DNA of 61,096 nt from Arthrobacter terrae (GTDB lineage Bacteria; Actinomycetota; Actinomycetes; Actinomycetales; Micrococcaceae): NCBI RefSeq assembly GCF_015708085.1, contig NZ_JADNYM010000029.1, positions 1 through 61,096 of the forward strand, in the 5' to 3' direction. The position numbers and the translations under genes were made by a program. Positions 1-9,061 of the stretch are shown in pieces; within the stretch, counting starts at the first letter, position 1, and every line of letters starts with the position of its first letter. The notes under the pieces were generated by a model, which saw only the letters and a program-made list of their open reading frames with translations, was not told the origin of the DNA and did no database searches.

Positions 1-557
1 AGGACATAAGTGGGTGCCCCGCCAGCGATGCGGAAAGACCTATCCAGGGCCGCGAACACGGACGGCGCCGTCCTATCCCGCAAAGCGATGACGATCCGGA
101 ACCGTGACCACGCCAGCCAGGCAACGAACAACACCGTCTTCACACCGTCAATATAAGGGCCGTCTCCGAAATCATATTGTAGCCAGCCGCCAGGCTCCGT
201 GACCCACGGCCGGTGCACGCGCACCCGCCCGAGCTTCCACTCGGCCTTGACCTGGGCCATCGCGCGGCGGGTGGAACGCTCAGACCCCGCATAGCCCATG
301 CCCACCAGCTTTTGGTGGGTGACATCGGCCCGGATCCGGCCCCGTGTCCTTTCCACGAGCTCCTCGATCTTGGGCAGGTACTCATCAGTGATCTTGTCCC
401 GGGCCACCGGCTCCGCCAAGGGCCGCCCGGCATCGCGGGCGGCGACGTGCTTGGCCACGGTGTGATGCGAACAGCCCGTCAGCTGGGCTGCGGCACGCAA
501 CGACTTCGTGAGATCATACGCTTCAAGAATTTCCATGATTTCTCCGTCAGACTTCAT
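1..557 (-). CDS. istA: IS21-family transposase IstA, N-terminal part (runs off left edge)
   Basis: The frame reads leftwards from an ATG at 557 and is open to the window edge, giving about 185 residues of a protein usually about 400-500 long. It begins with a helix-turn-helix region (residues about 15-40, GCSHHTVAKHV) and reaches the start of the DDE integrase core at QYDFGDGP, where the first catalytic Asp sits. IstA cuts and joins the ends of IS21 elements with the ATPase IstB; istB would normally follow istA, beyond the window edge. The gene is preceded by a long hairpin and by 16 bp terminal repeats, as expected for an IS21 end. Family assignment is confident; whether the full gene is intact cannot be seen. 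Confidence 0.85.
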   Translation of the reverse strand, partial: MKSDGEIMEILEAYDLTKSLRAAAQLTGCSHHTVAKHVAARDAGRPLAEPVARDKITDEYLPKIEELVERTRGRIRADVTHQKLVGMGYAGSERSTRRAMAQVKAEWKLGRVRVHRPWVTEPGGWLQYDFGDGPYIDGVKTVLFVAWLAWSRFRIVIALRDRTAPSVFAALDRSFRIAGGAPTYV

Positions 558-560
558 ACA

Positions 561-623
561 GAGCCTCTTCCTGGTTTGGTTTGGTGCGACTAGACACCGA
601 CATCAAACCCCAGGAAGGGGCTC
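561..623. repeat. Inverted repeat upstream of istA
   Basis: GAGCCTCTTCCTGG (from 561) pairs with CCAGGAAGGGGCTC (ending 623) with one mismatch, and the inner TTTGG/CAAA part also pairs partly. It lies just before the istA start, so it could form a hairpin in the istA leader or be a protein-binding site of the element. Function is inferred only. Confidence 0.6.
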
Positions 624-660
624 CCGCCGTTAACAACACGGCGATGCTAGAAAATAAGAG

Positions 661-745
661 TGGGCAGATCTCATGGCCACCAATGGGCATTTCTGCTGGC
701 CATCAGTGGGCAGTTACGTGGCCGCCTATGGGCAGTTTGCCATGG
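661..745. repeat. IS21 terminal repeats (three units)
   Basis: Three 16 bp units of the form TGGCCnnCnnTGGGCA start at 674, 697 and 719, spaced 22-23 bp, preceded by a half unit TGGGCA at 661 and followed by TGCCATGGCCAC. IS21-family elements carry several such subterminal transposase-binding repeats at each end, so this is the istA-side end of the element. The exact last base is uncertain; the host DUF2971 frame is recognisable again from about 750. Confidence 0.75.
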
Positions 746-981
746 CCACTAACATTAACTGCTTGCTGTAACTCTTCACGGTGATTTTCAGAGACTTCCT
801 CCTTCAGTCGCGCATATATTTTGTTGAGAACGTCGTCACCGCTGATGAGTTCCTGGAAGTCATTCATATACGCAGCAGAACTCGCCCACAGCACTCGGTT
901 CCCGAGAATGCTCTTCAGTCCGGCTCCATCGCTGTAATGCCAGACGAGACCGCCGCCACCCATCATTTCTCTGTCGAACAT
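745..981 (-). pseudogene. DUF2971 protein, N-terminal remnant cut by IS21
   Basis: The reading frame starts at ATG 981 and gives about 77 residues typical of DUF2971 starts (GLVWHYSDGAGLKSIL, then NRVLWASSAAYMNDFQEL). DUF2971 proteins are usually 250-300 residues and often sit in defence or accessory islands; their function is unknown. The frame continues only a short way into IS21 end sequence before stopping, so the gene was interrupted by the insertion. The rest of the gene would be expected on the far side of the element, outside the window. Confidence 0.65.
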
Positions 982-1089
982 TTTTCACTCCCAGGCGTCA
1001 ACCACAGACGATGTTAAGCGGCTAGTTTGTGGTTCAGGCTATCGGATTGTAATCGGTGTGGGACGGATGCATTCCGCGTGTGTTCCTTC

Positions 1090-1500
1090 AGGTTCTCCCT
1101 CTAAGGGGTGTCAGTGGCCAGTAGTTTGCGCCTTGGGACGGCCAGTCGGAACGCTGGGCCCCTCTCGGCGCAGCCACGGGGTCATGCGAAGGCAGTGTCA
1201 ATGAAGGCGGTGTCATTGACGGTTGACGCTTCTCAGCCCGCGATGGCCCATGAGGGCATGTCGATGACCAGCGCAACCTAGACGAAAGCCTGAACACACC
1301 GATAAATAGGTGAAGTCCGTGATCCAGGTATGGTTTGCGACGTCGCGCTTTAGCAGGTCCCTGGCCCTGCAGCTGTCTTGGCCTTGGACGGTAGTGCAGT
1401 TTTTGCGTCCTCGCACGAGCCAGCGGATCCGCCGCCGATGGTGACAACGGCATGTTAGGCCAAGCCTTCGGGGGAGCGCCCGACGAGAGTAATTCCAGGT
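1090..1500 (-). pseudogene. Degraded IS3-family transposase OrfB remnant
   Basis: Reading leftwards from about 1400, the product contains RDVANHTWITDFTYLSV and then SGF, which matches the start of the IS3-type DDE core (the usual form is a W-x-x-D-I/F-T-Y motif). After that the frame breaks and pieces continue in other frames. No terminal inverted repeats were identified. It is a dead fragment. Confidence 0.55.
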
Positions 1501-2515
1501 CAACATCTGTTCCGCCGGGGACGTCCGCGGCGGACAGCCAGGCTTTAAACGGTTACTGCAGCATCCATGTTTGCGCAGCCCTCAGTAGATCGGCGGATGG
1601 TATGACGGTACCGAAGCGGTAAGGGTGAGTTGGCGAAGTCGCAGATCCAATCCAATCCAAGCTCGCGCCGCAAAACTCGTAAGCCGTTGGGTGGGTGGAC
1701 GGGCGGTCGGATCGTTGGCGTGGTTGGTGTCAATGCCCGGCCGGAGGTGCCTTCGGACTGGCGTGTTCCTGGCTCGTGGGAGTTCTCCTTGGAGGCGCCA
1801 CGTGCAACCATTGGCTGGTTCTCATCGAATTAGGAGTGGTCGGCCCTACCATCGTTGTAATCGGCTGGCCAACGGCTGCCGAGAAGGCCAGAACGAAAAT
1901 CATTTATGCACTGACAGGCCTGCTCAATATTTTGTCTGCCTTAGTCATTCGACACTTCCCCCTGGCGCCCATTTCGAGGGTGACACCATAATGGAGACGC
2001 CGTCGATCTGTTTTGCCGGACGCGTGGGGGCGGGACAGGATGAGCGGTATGACTCGCTCTACACGCACGTGTGCGACGCGCGGCCCTTCTTCGAAGCCCG
2101 ATAATACTCTGCAGCTTCCTTCTCCGTGATTTCACGGCGCGCGGACAACGTCAACCCCTAACCCATCCCACCAAGAGCGCCGGCCGTGACCGGAGATTTC
2201 GCGAGTATTCCTCAAATAAGTTGCTTATGTGCGCTTGGCTCCGCCGTGGCAGGGGAAAATTTTGTGTTGCCGCCACCTATGATGATGGGTCGCTGGTGTG
2301 GTTGGTAGCCACGGGGCACACTTAGGGGTGCATTCTGGCCGTCCCCGTCCTTGCCTTGGTGCCTGTCGGGAATGGGCGCTAATGTACCGGCACGAGCTTC
2401 CGGGGCTCCTCATCGCTGAATCGTTCGGCGTACCCGTTTTCCAATTGCGACACGCGCGCGCGCAGCAGTTCGCAAGTCGTCCTAAAACCAGTCATCCCGG
2501 CTCACACACTAGGAT
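1501..2515. other. No convincing gene
   Basis: About 1 kb with only overlapping frames of unlikely composition on both strands. One plus-strand frame (1695-1991) has a hydrophobic stretch in its middle that could be the relic of a small membrane protein, but no start signal or known family supports it. No repeats or RNA genes were recognised here. Confidence 0.4.
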
Positions 2516-2543
2516 CTGGGAGACACGCCCTAGGGGCTCCCAG
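2516..2543 (-). terminator. Possible hairpin terminator of the lipoprotein gene
   Basis: CTGGGAG and CTCCCAG form a perfect 7 bp stem with a 14-base loop, beginning immediately after the stop codon of the minus-strand lipoprotein gene. There is no clear T-run, so a terminator role is only suggested by position. Confidence 0.35.
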
Positions 2544-2546
2544 CTG

Positions 2547-3053
2547 TTAGAATTTTGGCGCCGGAATCACCTTCGATAGCGAAACGGTAGCCCCGTCTGC
2601 GGCGCAAGCATTAGCGATCCGGTCAAGTGTGGTGTTGTACGTCTCAGCGAGGACCCGGCCCGTCGACAATTCCATGTCTGTGGGATCTGCAGGGATGGTC
2701 GACACAAGCGCGGTGATTCTTTCCTTCACGGTGCCAGTTGTCGTCAGCCCGGCTTTGTCCATCTCGTTAACGGCCGCTGCCTCTGCTGCCTTCCATTGCT
2801 CGGCGGTCAAGCTCTTCTTGCCGTCGGTCATGTAGCTGGATAGCTGGTTATTTGCTTTTGCGAAAGCTTTGCAGCCAGCCGCGTTCGGGTCCGCATTGGG
2901 GACAGCGGAAGGCGTGAGGGACTCCGACGTAATCGACGGAGATGCGGGCACAGCCATCGAGGACCCAAATTGCGGGGCGACCTGCCCGGCGCAACCGGTC
3001 AAAAGTAGTGCGAGTGAAAGGGTCGCCATTGCCCCCATGAATTTGGCCTTCAA
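2547..3053 (-). CDS. Putative secreted lipoprotein, unknown function
   Basis: 168 residues. Starts at TTG 3053, chosen because GGGGGA lies 3 bases upstream and the next residues (KAK) give the basic N-region; an ATG at 3038 is an alternative. A signal peptide with a lipobox (LLTGC, Cys about 22) predicts attachment to the outer face of the membrane. A Ser/Pro/Thr-rich linker (to about residue 55) is followed by a mainly alpha-helical domain with two cysteines (about 61 and 149). No family recognised. It stands alone, with gene-poor DNA on both sides. Confidence 0.7.
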   Translation of the reverse strand: MKAKFMGAMATLSLALLLTGCAGQVAPQFGSSMAVPASPSITSESLTPSAVPNADPNAAGCKAFAKANNQLSSYMTDGKKSLTAEQWKAAEAAAVNEMDKAGLTTTGTVKERITALVSTIPADPTDMELSTGRVLAETYNTTLDRIANACAADGATVSLSKVIPAPKF

Positions 3054-3615
3054 TTGTCCCCCGATTGAGTTCTACGATGATTCGGTGCGGATACGTCCGA
3101 TAGAACCATATACCGCTCCCTTAGTTCCCATGCACCGGTGAGCTTTTCGGGACTGCATCAACTCATCATGGCGAGAAGTGCGCCGGGGCATCGACCTCAC
3201 CCACACCCAGCGCCATATGAGATACGCCAGGCCCGGCGTTCGCGAAGCGGTCCTGGCCACTGGATTCTGCCCCGCGGAGCCACATTCAGCGGTAGTGCCG
3301 AGCTGTAGTGGTGCTGGCAGGGATCCTGACCTCACGTTTTGACAACAAGGCCCAGCCACGGGGCCGCGTACTGACGCCGGGCCACCGGAACGGGTTGATT
3401 TCACCGGGTTCGCTCTGCCTGCACAGGTCCTCGGACAGGGAAGCAGCAGGGCGGCATGGCTAGGCAGGCCCATCCGGTTTCGGACCTTGGCCGTCACGCT
3501 TCAGGGGTGTCCGGGCAGGGTTTCACAGGCGATGAGATCGCCGTCGGGGTCGAGCCGGGCCAGGTCAAGCGGTGAAGTCGTAGTGTCTTAGTGATCTGGA
3601 GTGTTATGAGAAACT
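3054..3615. other. No convincing gene
   Basis: A 560 bp stretch with long overlapping frames that look like shadows (Arg/Pro/Ser-rich products without a start signal). No repeat or RNA was recognised. Confidence 0.35.
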
Positions 3616-4212
3616 GTGGCTATGGGGATTTCGGACCGACCAGAGGCTATGTCGCTTGCTCATCGGGGCTTAGCAGCGGCTGTCTGGCGTGCTCTTGACT
3701 CAAGTCGACGCAAGTATATGCTTTCCTGTGCTGTTGCAGCTACCGAATCGCTACATTGGGCTTGCGCGCTTGACGAGCAGCTAAGAAGCGAAATCCCGGG
3801 CTATACATCTCGTCGAGATCGGGACAGTGATGGGCAGGTTCTGCCAGGTTTACGACATGCCCGAGATCGGGCGATGCACCAAGTCGTCATCACTGCGGCC
3901 GAGGACAATAGACCATTTCTCAAGCCACGAAATGGAATTTTTCATATAGCCACCTCATATCCGATCTGGACCCCCACGGATGCGCTTCCTGCCGCAAAAA
4001 AAGGCCACGGTCATGAAGATCGAGAAACTTCATACGAGGCGTACGTCGCCGAACGCCAAGTATCGGAGCCGCTGTTCCAAGCTCTTCGGTTCCTCACCCG
4101 CGAATTAGAAGGAAAGGTCACCTTGGTGCCCATCCACCAGCCTGCGTGGTACCAAGAACTTACACATGACGAAATGACTGTGATCAGCTCAGGGCCGTTG
4201 TTGCCCAAGTAA
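3616..4212 (+). CDS. Conserved hypothetical protein
   Basis: 198 residues from GTG 3616 (ATG 3622 is an alternative start; GGAG lies about 14 bases before GTG). The centre, LRHARDRAMHQVV followed by a Trp/Pro-rich stretch, resembles a small actinobacterial family of uncharacterised proteins in which a helical N-half is followed by an Arg/His motif. No signal peptide or membrane segment. It is an isolated plus-strand gene upstream of a broken resolvase. Codon use is somewhat less GC-rich than in the metabolic genes. Function unknown. Confidence 0.55.
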   Translation: MAMGISDRPEAMSLAHRGLAAAVWRALDSSRRKYMLSCAVAATESLHWACALDEQLRSEIPGYTSRRDRDSDGQVLPGLRHARDRAMHQVVITAAEDNRPFLKPRNGIFHIATSYPIWTPTDALPAAKKGHGHEDRETSYEAYVAERQVSEPLFQALRFLTRELEGKVTLVPIHQPAWYQELTHDEMTVISSGPLLPK

Positions 4213-4224
4213 GTTGTCAGGTTT

Positions 4225-4790
4225 CTCGGTTTAGCCGTGGGCGCGTATGGTCCTGCTGAGGTGGCTGTAGCCGGCGGCACGGGTTACTCCGATGATCTTC
4301 CCCATGTTGATGCCTTGAGGGCCGGGTGCTCAAATCGCGGGCCCGCTTGTCGTTGTGATTGTGAGTGATTTCCTGTCGTCCTGCCTTGTCGCCATGGGAG
4401 GCGGCGGCGACCATGCCAGGCTGTGGCGCGTTCGGGGAACTGGTCGCGTTGTAGCTGGGCGAAGATAATGGGACCAAGGCTTGGGCCATGGTCCCACCCA
4501 GTTCGCTGTCGGTGGGGGTGGCGATGCCGTCGCCTTGAAGTGGTCGAGGAGTCCGAGCAAATGACGGGTGTTGTGCCCGAGCCGGTCCAGCTTCCCCACC
4601 GTGACTTCATCACTCCGGCTGGGGTAGCCCAGCATTCTGTCCAAATCGGGGGCAACTGCGCTAGCTCCGCTGATTCCGTGGTCGCGGTAGATGTGTCTGC
4701 ATCCCGCGGGTTGCAGTTCCCCGATCTGCATTTCGGCGTCCTCGTCTGCGGTGCTGACACGCCATGACCAAGTCGAGTCAAGTGTCTTCC
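4225..4790 (-). pseudogene. Serine recombinase (resolvase/invertase type), frameshifted
   Basis: Three successive frames together encode a resolvase: RVSTADEDAEMQIGEL, then the DHGISGAS and KLDRLGHNTRHLLGLL segments in one frame, AQLQRDQFPER in a second, and GMVAAASHGDKAGRQEIT in a third. The RVS motif holds the catalytic Ser position. The C-terminal DNA-binding part is present but out of frame. At least two frameshifts make it non-functional. Such genes normally belong to Tn3-like transposons or invertase systems; no transposase partner is visible. Confidence 0.7.
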
Positions 4791-4977
4791 TCTCCAGCGT
4801 CCCATAAGAGGCTACTTTTCTCTAAGGATGCGAATGTCAGGATTGGATAAATTGTTGACGTAGCCCGAGGTTTCGACAGGCCGTAGGATTGCGGCACAAA
4901 CGAAAGAAGGCAGGCAGTCCGGTCAAAGGTTGGCTTACGGGCGTGCTTGCTTCTCGATTCTTGGCTAGGCTCGTGGG

Positions 4978-5541
4978 GTGTCTACCGGTTGGAATCCACA
5001 AGTGATCGTGCTGAACGGCGGATCGAGCTCCGGCAAGTCCTCAATTGCCAGGGCGCTTCAGGAAATCCTCCCGGGCATCTGGCTGACGTTCGGCGTGGAC
5101 ACTTTTATCGATGCCCTTCCTGGCGGGGGTGAAAGCCCGCGCGCAGGAATTACCTTTGAGCCGGGCGGCAGGATTGCCTTCAGCGCTGAGCATCGGGCTT
5201 TAGAGCGCAGTTGGTATACCGGACTCGGCGCTATGGCCCGGGCAGGGGCCCACGTGATCCTCGATGAGGTCCTTCTCTCGGGGGATGCCGGCCAGGAGCG
5301 TATCCGGTCAACATTCGGTGAAGTGGACCTGATCTGGGTGGGAGTGCGCTGCGTCCCAGACGTCGTCGCATCCCGTGAGGCACAACGCCTCGACCGTGTA
5401 GAAGGTATGGCGCGACAGCAAGCACTGAGCGTGCACGCCGGCGTTGTCTATGACTTAGAGGTCGACACCACATATCGCTCAACCGATGACTGCGCACGTG
5501 ACCTCGCGAGCCAGCTCTCGCTCGATGCGATGCCCCGTTGA
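4978..5541 (+). CDS. Chloramphenicol phosphotransferase-like kinase
   Basis: 187 residues from GTG 4978. Near the N-terminus is a P-loop, GGSSSGKS (residues 14-21), preceded by a beta strand (VIVLN), then GVDTFIDALP, typical of the chloramphenicol 3-O-phosphotransferase (Cpt) family. Cpt of Streptomyces venezuelae inactivates chloramphenicol by ATP-dependent phosphorylation, but most actinobacterial relatives are untested and may be general small-molecule kinases. The full length fits the family. It is alone, followed 83 bases later by a GNAT gene on the same strand, so the two could be co-transcribed. Confidence 0.75.
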   Translation: MSTGWNPQVIVLNGGSSSGKSSIARALQEILPGIWLTFGVDTFIDALPGGGESPRAGITFEPGGRIAFSAEHRALERSWYTGLGAMARAGAHVILDEVLLSGDAGQERIRSTFGEVDLIWVGVRCVPDVVASREAQRLDRVEGMARQQALSVHAGVVYDLEVDTTYRSTDDCARDLASQLSLDAMPR

Positions 5542-5624
5542 GGATCGGCTTACGGGTGCTTTGGGCGCTTGGCGTCCTCATAGCAACGTGACCTTATCCG
5601 CGGCTATTTCGTTAGTCTGAACGA

Positions 5625-6074
5625 ATGCCCTACAGGATTGGCCAGGCTACGCCTGCTGACGCCGAAGCCATAGTCAGGATGCACACGGCTGCCCACGAGG
5701 AATGCTACGGACACTTGCTGCCATCGCCATTCTTTGCCAGCCGCCGAAACAGTATTACGGAACGTGTGAATCAGCGTAGGCCGTTCTTGGATAGCAAAGA
5801 CCCCCGGCTCGTGGCCCATGATGAGGCCGGAACAGTAGTGGGAGTGGCAAACGCGGGCCCGGGAAGAGACCCTGATAGGGCGGGCATCCCGGAGCTTTAT
5901 AGGATCTATACCTTGAGCCGGGCCCACGGTTCGGGTCTTGGCGCCCAACTTATAGAAGCCGCCATCGGCGATACTCCGACTAACCTCTGGGTGTTTGAGG
6001 ACATTCCGCGTGCCAGAGCCTTTTACCAAAAGTCAGGGTTCAGTCCGGATGGGGCGCAAGCTGTTGCCACCTGA
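5625..6074 (+). CDS. GNAT-family N-acetyltransferase
   Basis: 149 residues from ATG 5625. The acetyl-CoA-binding segment is clear (LYRIYTLSRAHGSGLGAQLI, about residues 90-109), followed by ARAFYQKSGF, the usual beta5 region. The protein stops soon after that motif, so it lacks the last strand found in many relatives and may be slightly truncated. Substrate cannot be predicted. It follows the Cpt-like kinase on the same strand. Confidence 0.75.
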   Translation: MPYRIGQATPADAEAIVRMHTAAHEECYGHLLPSPFFASRRNSITERVNQRRPFLDSKDPRLVAHDEAGTVVGVANAGPGRDPDRAGIPELYRIYTLSRAHGSGLGAQLIEAAIGDTPTNLWVFEDIPRARAFYQKSGFSPDGAQAVAT

Positions 6075-6160
6075 CTGGAGCGAGCTGCCAGAAATTAGGA
6101 TGGTCCGTCCCTGAGATGCGACGGATTACGGTGAGGGATCGGCTACCGGACACACCTGTC

Positions 6161-6189
6161 CGCTAGTTGGAGGACGCCGCCAACTAGCG
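6161..6189. repeat. Perfect hairpin between convergent genes
   Basis: CGCTAGTTGG (6161-6170) and CCAACTAGCG (6180-6189) form a perfect 10 bp stem with a 9-base loop. It lies in the 305-base gap between the plus-strand acetyltransferase and the minus-strand gene ending at 6380, so it may be a bidirectional terminator, although no T-run follows. Nothing else was recognised in this gap. Confidence 0.5.
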
Positions 6190-6379
6190 TTCACGGCAAT
6201 TCGGGCAAGGAGGTGGGTTCAGCACCTCACCGCACGTTGTAGTGGTCCTTCGTGGGAGCAAGGATGGGGGTACGACCTCAGATTCACAGACAAGGATGCG
6301 ACGATATTCTTGATGGCGGTCTGCGTAATTACGGAACAAATTGCGCCGTTTAGCGGAACACCATTAGGTGAAGCTAGGG

Positions 6380-6943
6380 CTAGTCGGGGGCCTGTTCAGG
6401 TTCCAGCGGGAGGACGGTCAGAACTTCTTCCGCTGGCAGGTTGACGTATCCCCAAAGGTCTTCTGACACCCTGAAAAGACGTGCGCCGATCTCGTCAAGC
6501 TCCTCCAATCCACGCAAGGTGGTCTCCCAACGTGGCTGCGGCCCGGACGCTCCGGGCCCCTTTTTTGTCCGGTGGCGGAATGCCGTCTTGCCCTCGAACA
6601 TCAGTTCGCCCACGCTCGCATGGAGGATCTTGTTGCGCTGCTCCAGTGCTGCTTTCGCTTCGGTGAGCATTGCTTGGACTTCCGCCCTTTCCTCATCCTT
6701 GACCGCATTGGAGTCAGTCGCCAGTTTCCTTGCAAGCTGGATCATCGATGATGCGCTCAAGTTTGCAACCACGGCATAGCCAACCTCGCAGTCAAGCGGG
6801 TTAATCAGTGACATACACAGTTCCACAAGGTTCTCTTCCACGGCTGCGGCCCATATAGCTTTCCGGCCTACAGCGGCTTCCCCCTCAGAATTGGTACCGA
6901 CCCCTACCCGGTGCCCCTGAAATTCTGCATCTTCTTCTTCCAT
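6380..6943 (-). CDS. Conserved hypothetical protein
   Basis: 187 residues from ATG 6943. The protein is acidic at both ends, with a helical centre (a long helix at about residues 55-110, including LTEAKAALEQRNKILH). The AxxxRNKILHA pattern resembles HEPN-like or immunity-type helical proteins, but this is a weak impression. No membrane segment or signal peptide. Alone on the minus strand, about 300 bases downstream of the surface-protein operon. Function unknown. Confidence 0.6.
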   Translation of the reverse strand: MEEEDAEFQGHRVGVGTNSEGEAAVGRKAIWAAAVEENLVELCMSLINPLDCEVGYAVVANLSASSMIQLARKLATDSNAVKDEERAEVQAMLTEAKAALEQRNKILHASVGELMFEGKTAFRHRTKKGPGASGPQPRWETTLRGLEELDEIGARLFRVSEDLWGYVNLPAEEVLTVLPLEPEQAPD

Positions 6944-7192
6944 TCTCGTCAGCCTATGCCTCGACGCGACGGTTTACGGTTTCGTTCCTGGCGTGCGCGG
7001 CGCTAGGTGGGTGTGGTGCAAGAACGGACAGCACCTCAGCGCAAATCCCCCAGCTACTTAGAACCCAGCCGGCCCCGGTGGTTCCTGTGCCTGGACAAGG
7101 CCGTCCCGCCTCGTTGTCCCGTGTCGTCCACGGCTGATTTTTGGTGAAAAATTCGCGCTAACGTCGGATATTTCACTTTTCACAAGCCTCCC

Positions 7193-8080
7193 CTAGTAAG
7201 GTGAAATAGGTACTGAGGAAGTTCCTAGCATACGAACGGTGCCTAAAAGCTGATTTGATGCGTTCGCCGCTACAATACAACGAAATCCGTTATCGATATT
7301 CTCCTTCTTTACCGTGAGCTGTTGACGAAGATCAGCGGGATTCTTACTGATGTAAATTGCCGTCTTATCCATACAATCTACGATCTGGGTTTCTGATTTC
7401 TCAACCACGGCGACGACCTCCGCAGTATGTTTCTCCTGACAATTTATATCTATGCCCGTTACCTCATTGATGCATTGCCTCAGAACAGCCGAGCGGGGAC
7501 GACCAAGTACCCCTCGGGCTGATGTGTCGAAGATGATCGAGGATGGGAATATTACTAAGCAATATCCGTCTCCCCCCTCATGGATTGTCAGGTCATTGCG
7601 GAGAATATCAACGGTCGAGTTACCTCCGAGGTACGTGATGAGGGTATTTTTGCTGCAGTTTCCGGGGTTGGCAAAGACTTCTATACTGTGAGGTACTTGA
7701 CAGGAGATTGGGGGTGAGTCTGTGCTGGTATCCGAAAGGCAAGTCCCTACAGGGAGAAAACTAACAGCGGTCGGGTTAGTGAATCCAGCCGCAGAAGTAC
7801 TTTCCTGGCCGGAAGGAAGCTGAGATGGGCCGTGGTCTGTGGCTGTCTCACCTCCCTTCGAGGAAAAGGCTGGAATTATCCCAATAACGGCACAAACTGC
7901 CATAACAATACCCAGAGGCACCCCAATTATTGCAGCCCATTCGGCATATCGACGGCGCTTTGAATTACGGCTCTTGGCCTGTTTGACATCTCTATCTCTC
8001 GGCCCTCGCGCCTTATTACTGGTGAAGTCGGCAGCAGGTTGATTGAGTGGACGGTTCTGGGAATGATCTTTTTGTTCCAC
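7193..8080 (-). CDS. Membrane-anchored protein with a Cys-rich extracellular region
   Basis: 295 residues. Residues 1-45 are charged and cytoplasmic; one membrane segment spans about 47-70 (WAAIIGVPLGIVMAVCAVIG); a Ser/Thr/Gly linker follows, then an extracellular region with seven or more cysteines and repeated CxxxHxxEV-type patterns (ISCQVPHSIEVFA, NCQEKHTAEVVAVV). That pattern resembles the actinobacterial 'septum formation' type domain in two copies. It starts 8 bases after the stop of the upstream lipoprotein gene, so the two form an operon. Base composition is clearly lower in GC than the metabolic genes, suggesting transfer. Exact role unknown. Confidence 0.7.
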   Translation of the reverse strand: MEQKDHSQNRPLNQPAADFTSNKARGPRDRDVKQAKSRNSKRRRYAEWAAIIGVPLGIVMAVCAVIGIIPAFSSKGGETATDHGPSQLPSGQESTSAAGFTNPTAVSFLPVGTCLSDTSTDSPPISCQVPHSIEVFANPGNCSKNTLITYLGGNSTVDILRNDLTIHEGGDGYCLVIFPSSIIFDTSARGVLGRPRSAVLRQCINEVTGIDINCQEKHTAEVVAVVEKSETQIVDCMDKTAIYISKNPADLRQQLTVKKENIDNGFRCIVAANASNQLLGTVRMLGTSSVPISPY

Positions 8081-8088
8081 TTTTGATG

Positions 8089-8760
8089 TTACTGGAGCTT
8101 AATATCATAAAGGACGGCGTCGACACTTCCGCCACATTTAGAAACAGCGCCGTCAAGGTACATTTCTATTGTGGCGGCGTTAACATCAGTCACAGGAACT
8201 TCGAACTCTTGATGAGAGTTAAAAGCTACAGGATGCACCTCGATTTGTTTATTATTTCCCGTAGTACGGACGACAAGCACTTGGTCTGATTTGTCAGAAT
8301 CATTGGCCTGCCCCACGGAGAAGCTAAGCTTTTTGAAATGGTTTGCTAGCCGAAGTTCTAATTGCACAGGACTTGATGAATAGCATTGATTTACTACAGA
8401 TTTTATCCCCGAGATATTCTGCTGGTCTGCAACGTCATAGCGACCTTCCAGCCAGTTAGAGGACGGGCGGAAAAAATCAGCGAGTGAAACAGTAATGACC
8501 CCCCCATTTTCTGTTGGCGATGCTATTACCCCGGGGCCAGTTGTGGTTGACGGTTTGCTGGGCGTCGGCGTTTCTGCGGGGGTCGAAAATGGGTCCTTAG
8601 TCGGGGTCGGGACCGAAGTCATCGCCGTGGTCGAGGGGGACGTCTGAGGGCTGGACATCGCTGAGGTGGCTGTGAGCGGGGTTTGAGGCGATCCGCTGCA
8701 ACTGGTGAGAATACATGTGACTGCGATGATGAACGCAGACTTTATGACACGACTTTTCAT
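8089..8760 (-). CDS. Lipoprotein with an NPCBM-like C-terminal domain
   Basis: 223 residues from ATG 8760. A signal peptide with lipobox (ILTSC, Cys about 21) is followed by a Pro/Thr/Ser-rich tether to about residue 85. The C-terminal domain (about 100-223), with NISGIKSVVN, LRLANHFKKLSFSVG and ATIEMYLDG, reads like the NPCBM fold, a beta-sandwich that often binds carbohydrate. It is the first gene of a two-gene operon with the membrane-anchored protein at 7193-8080. Both look like surface proteins that act together. Lower GC than neighbours. The domain call is by eye and should be treated as likely, not certain. Confidence 0.7.
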   Translation of the reverse strand: MKSRVIKSAFIIAVTCILTSCSGSPQTPLTATSAMSSPQTSPSTTAMTSVPTPTKDPFSTPAETPTPSKPSTTTGPGVIASPTENGGVITVSLADFFRPSSNWLEGRYDVADQQNISGIKSVVNQCYSSSPVQLELRLANHFKKLSFSVGQANDSDKSDQVLVVRTTGNNKQIEVHPVAFNSHQEFEVPVTDVNAATIEMYLDGAVSKCGGSVDAVLYDIKLQ

Positions 8761-9011
8761 TGAAGCCCCATTTTCATCCGTAAGTGCGCAAGGACGTTAG
8801 CTTTTATATCACATCCTACAACTTCTTCTTCACCGCATGGGTAATATTTAGGGCGCCCGAGAACGGGACCCAGAGACGGGTGATCAGGACTCCAGAGACC
8901 AATGTCAGGTTCACGCTCTTCGCGGCCGGCCCGACGCTGATCCAGAGGCACATCTTCGACCGCGCCGGGACCGGTTGAGTCGTCCACTGCAAGGCAAAAC
9001 TCACAAGTCAA
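8757..9011 (-). CDS. Doubtful small ORF overlapping the lipoprotein start
   Basis: 84 residues from TTG 9011. Its TGA overlaps the lipoprotein ATG as ATGA, the coupling seen elsewhere in this window. The product has no recognised domain; the C-terminal half (KYYPCGEEEVVGCDI) contains two Cys. Composition is not persuasive and no ribosome site is evident. It may be a real leader gene, a relic or chance. Confidence 0.22.
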   Translation of the reverse strand: MTCEFCLAVDDSTGPGAVEDVPLDQRRAGREEREPDIGLWSPDHPSLGPVLGRPKYYPCGEEEVVGCDIKANVLAHLRMKMGLQ

Positions 9012-9061
9012 ATGTCAACTAAACTTTGGGCAAACTCTTAGCGTGAGGTGTCACGTGCTAG

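Noticed and set aside
3072-3497. 141-codon minus-strand ORF
   Set aside because: Arg/Pro/Ser-rich without a start signal; typical of chance open frames in GC-rich DNA.
8757-9011. Small ORF coupled to the lipoprotein gene as a confident gene
   Set aside because: Only the ATGA overlap supports it; there is no ribosome site or recognisable sequence. Listed at low confidence only.
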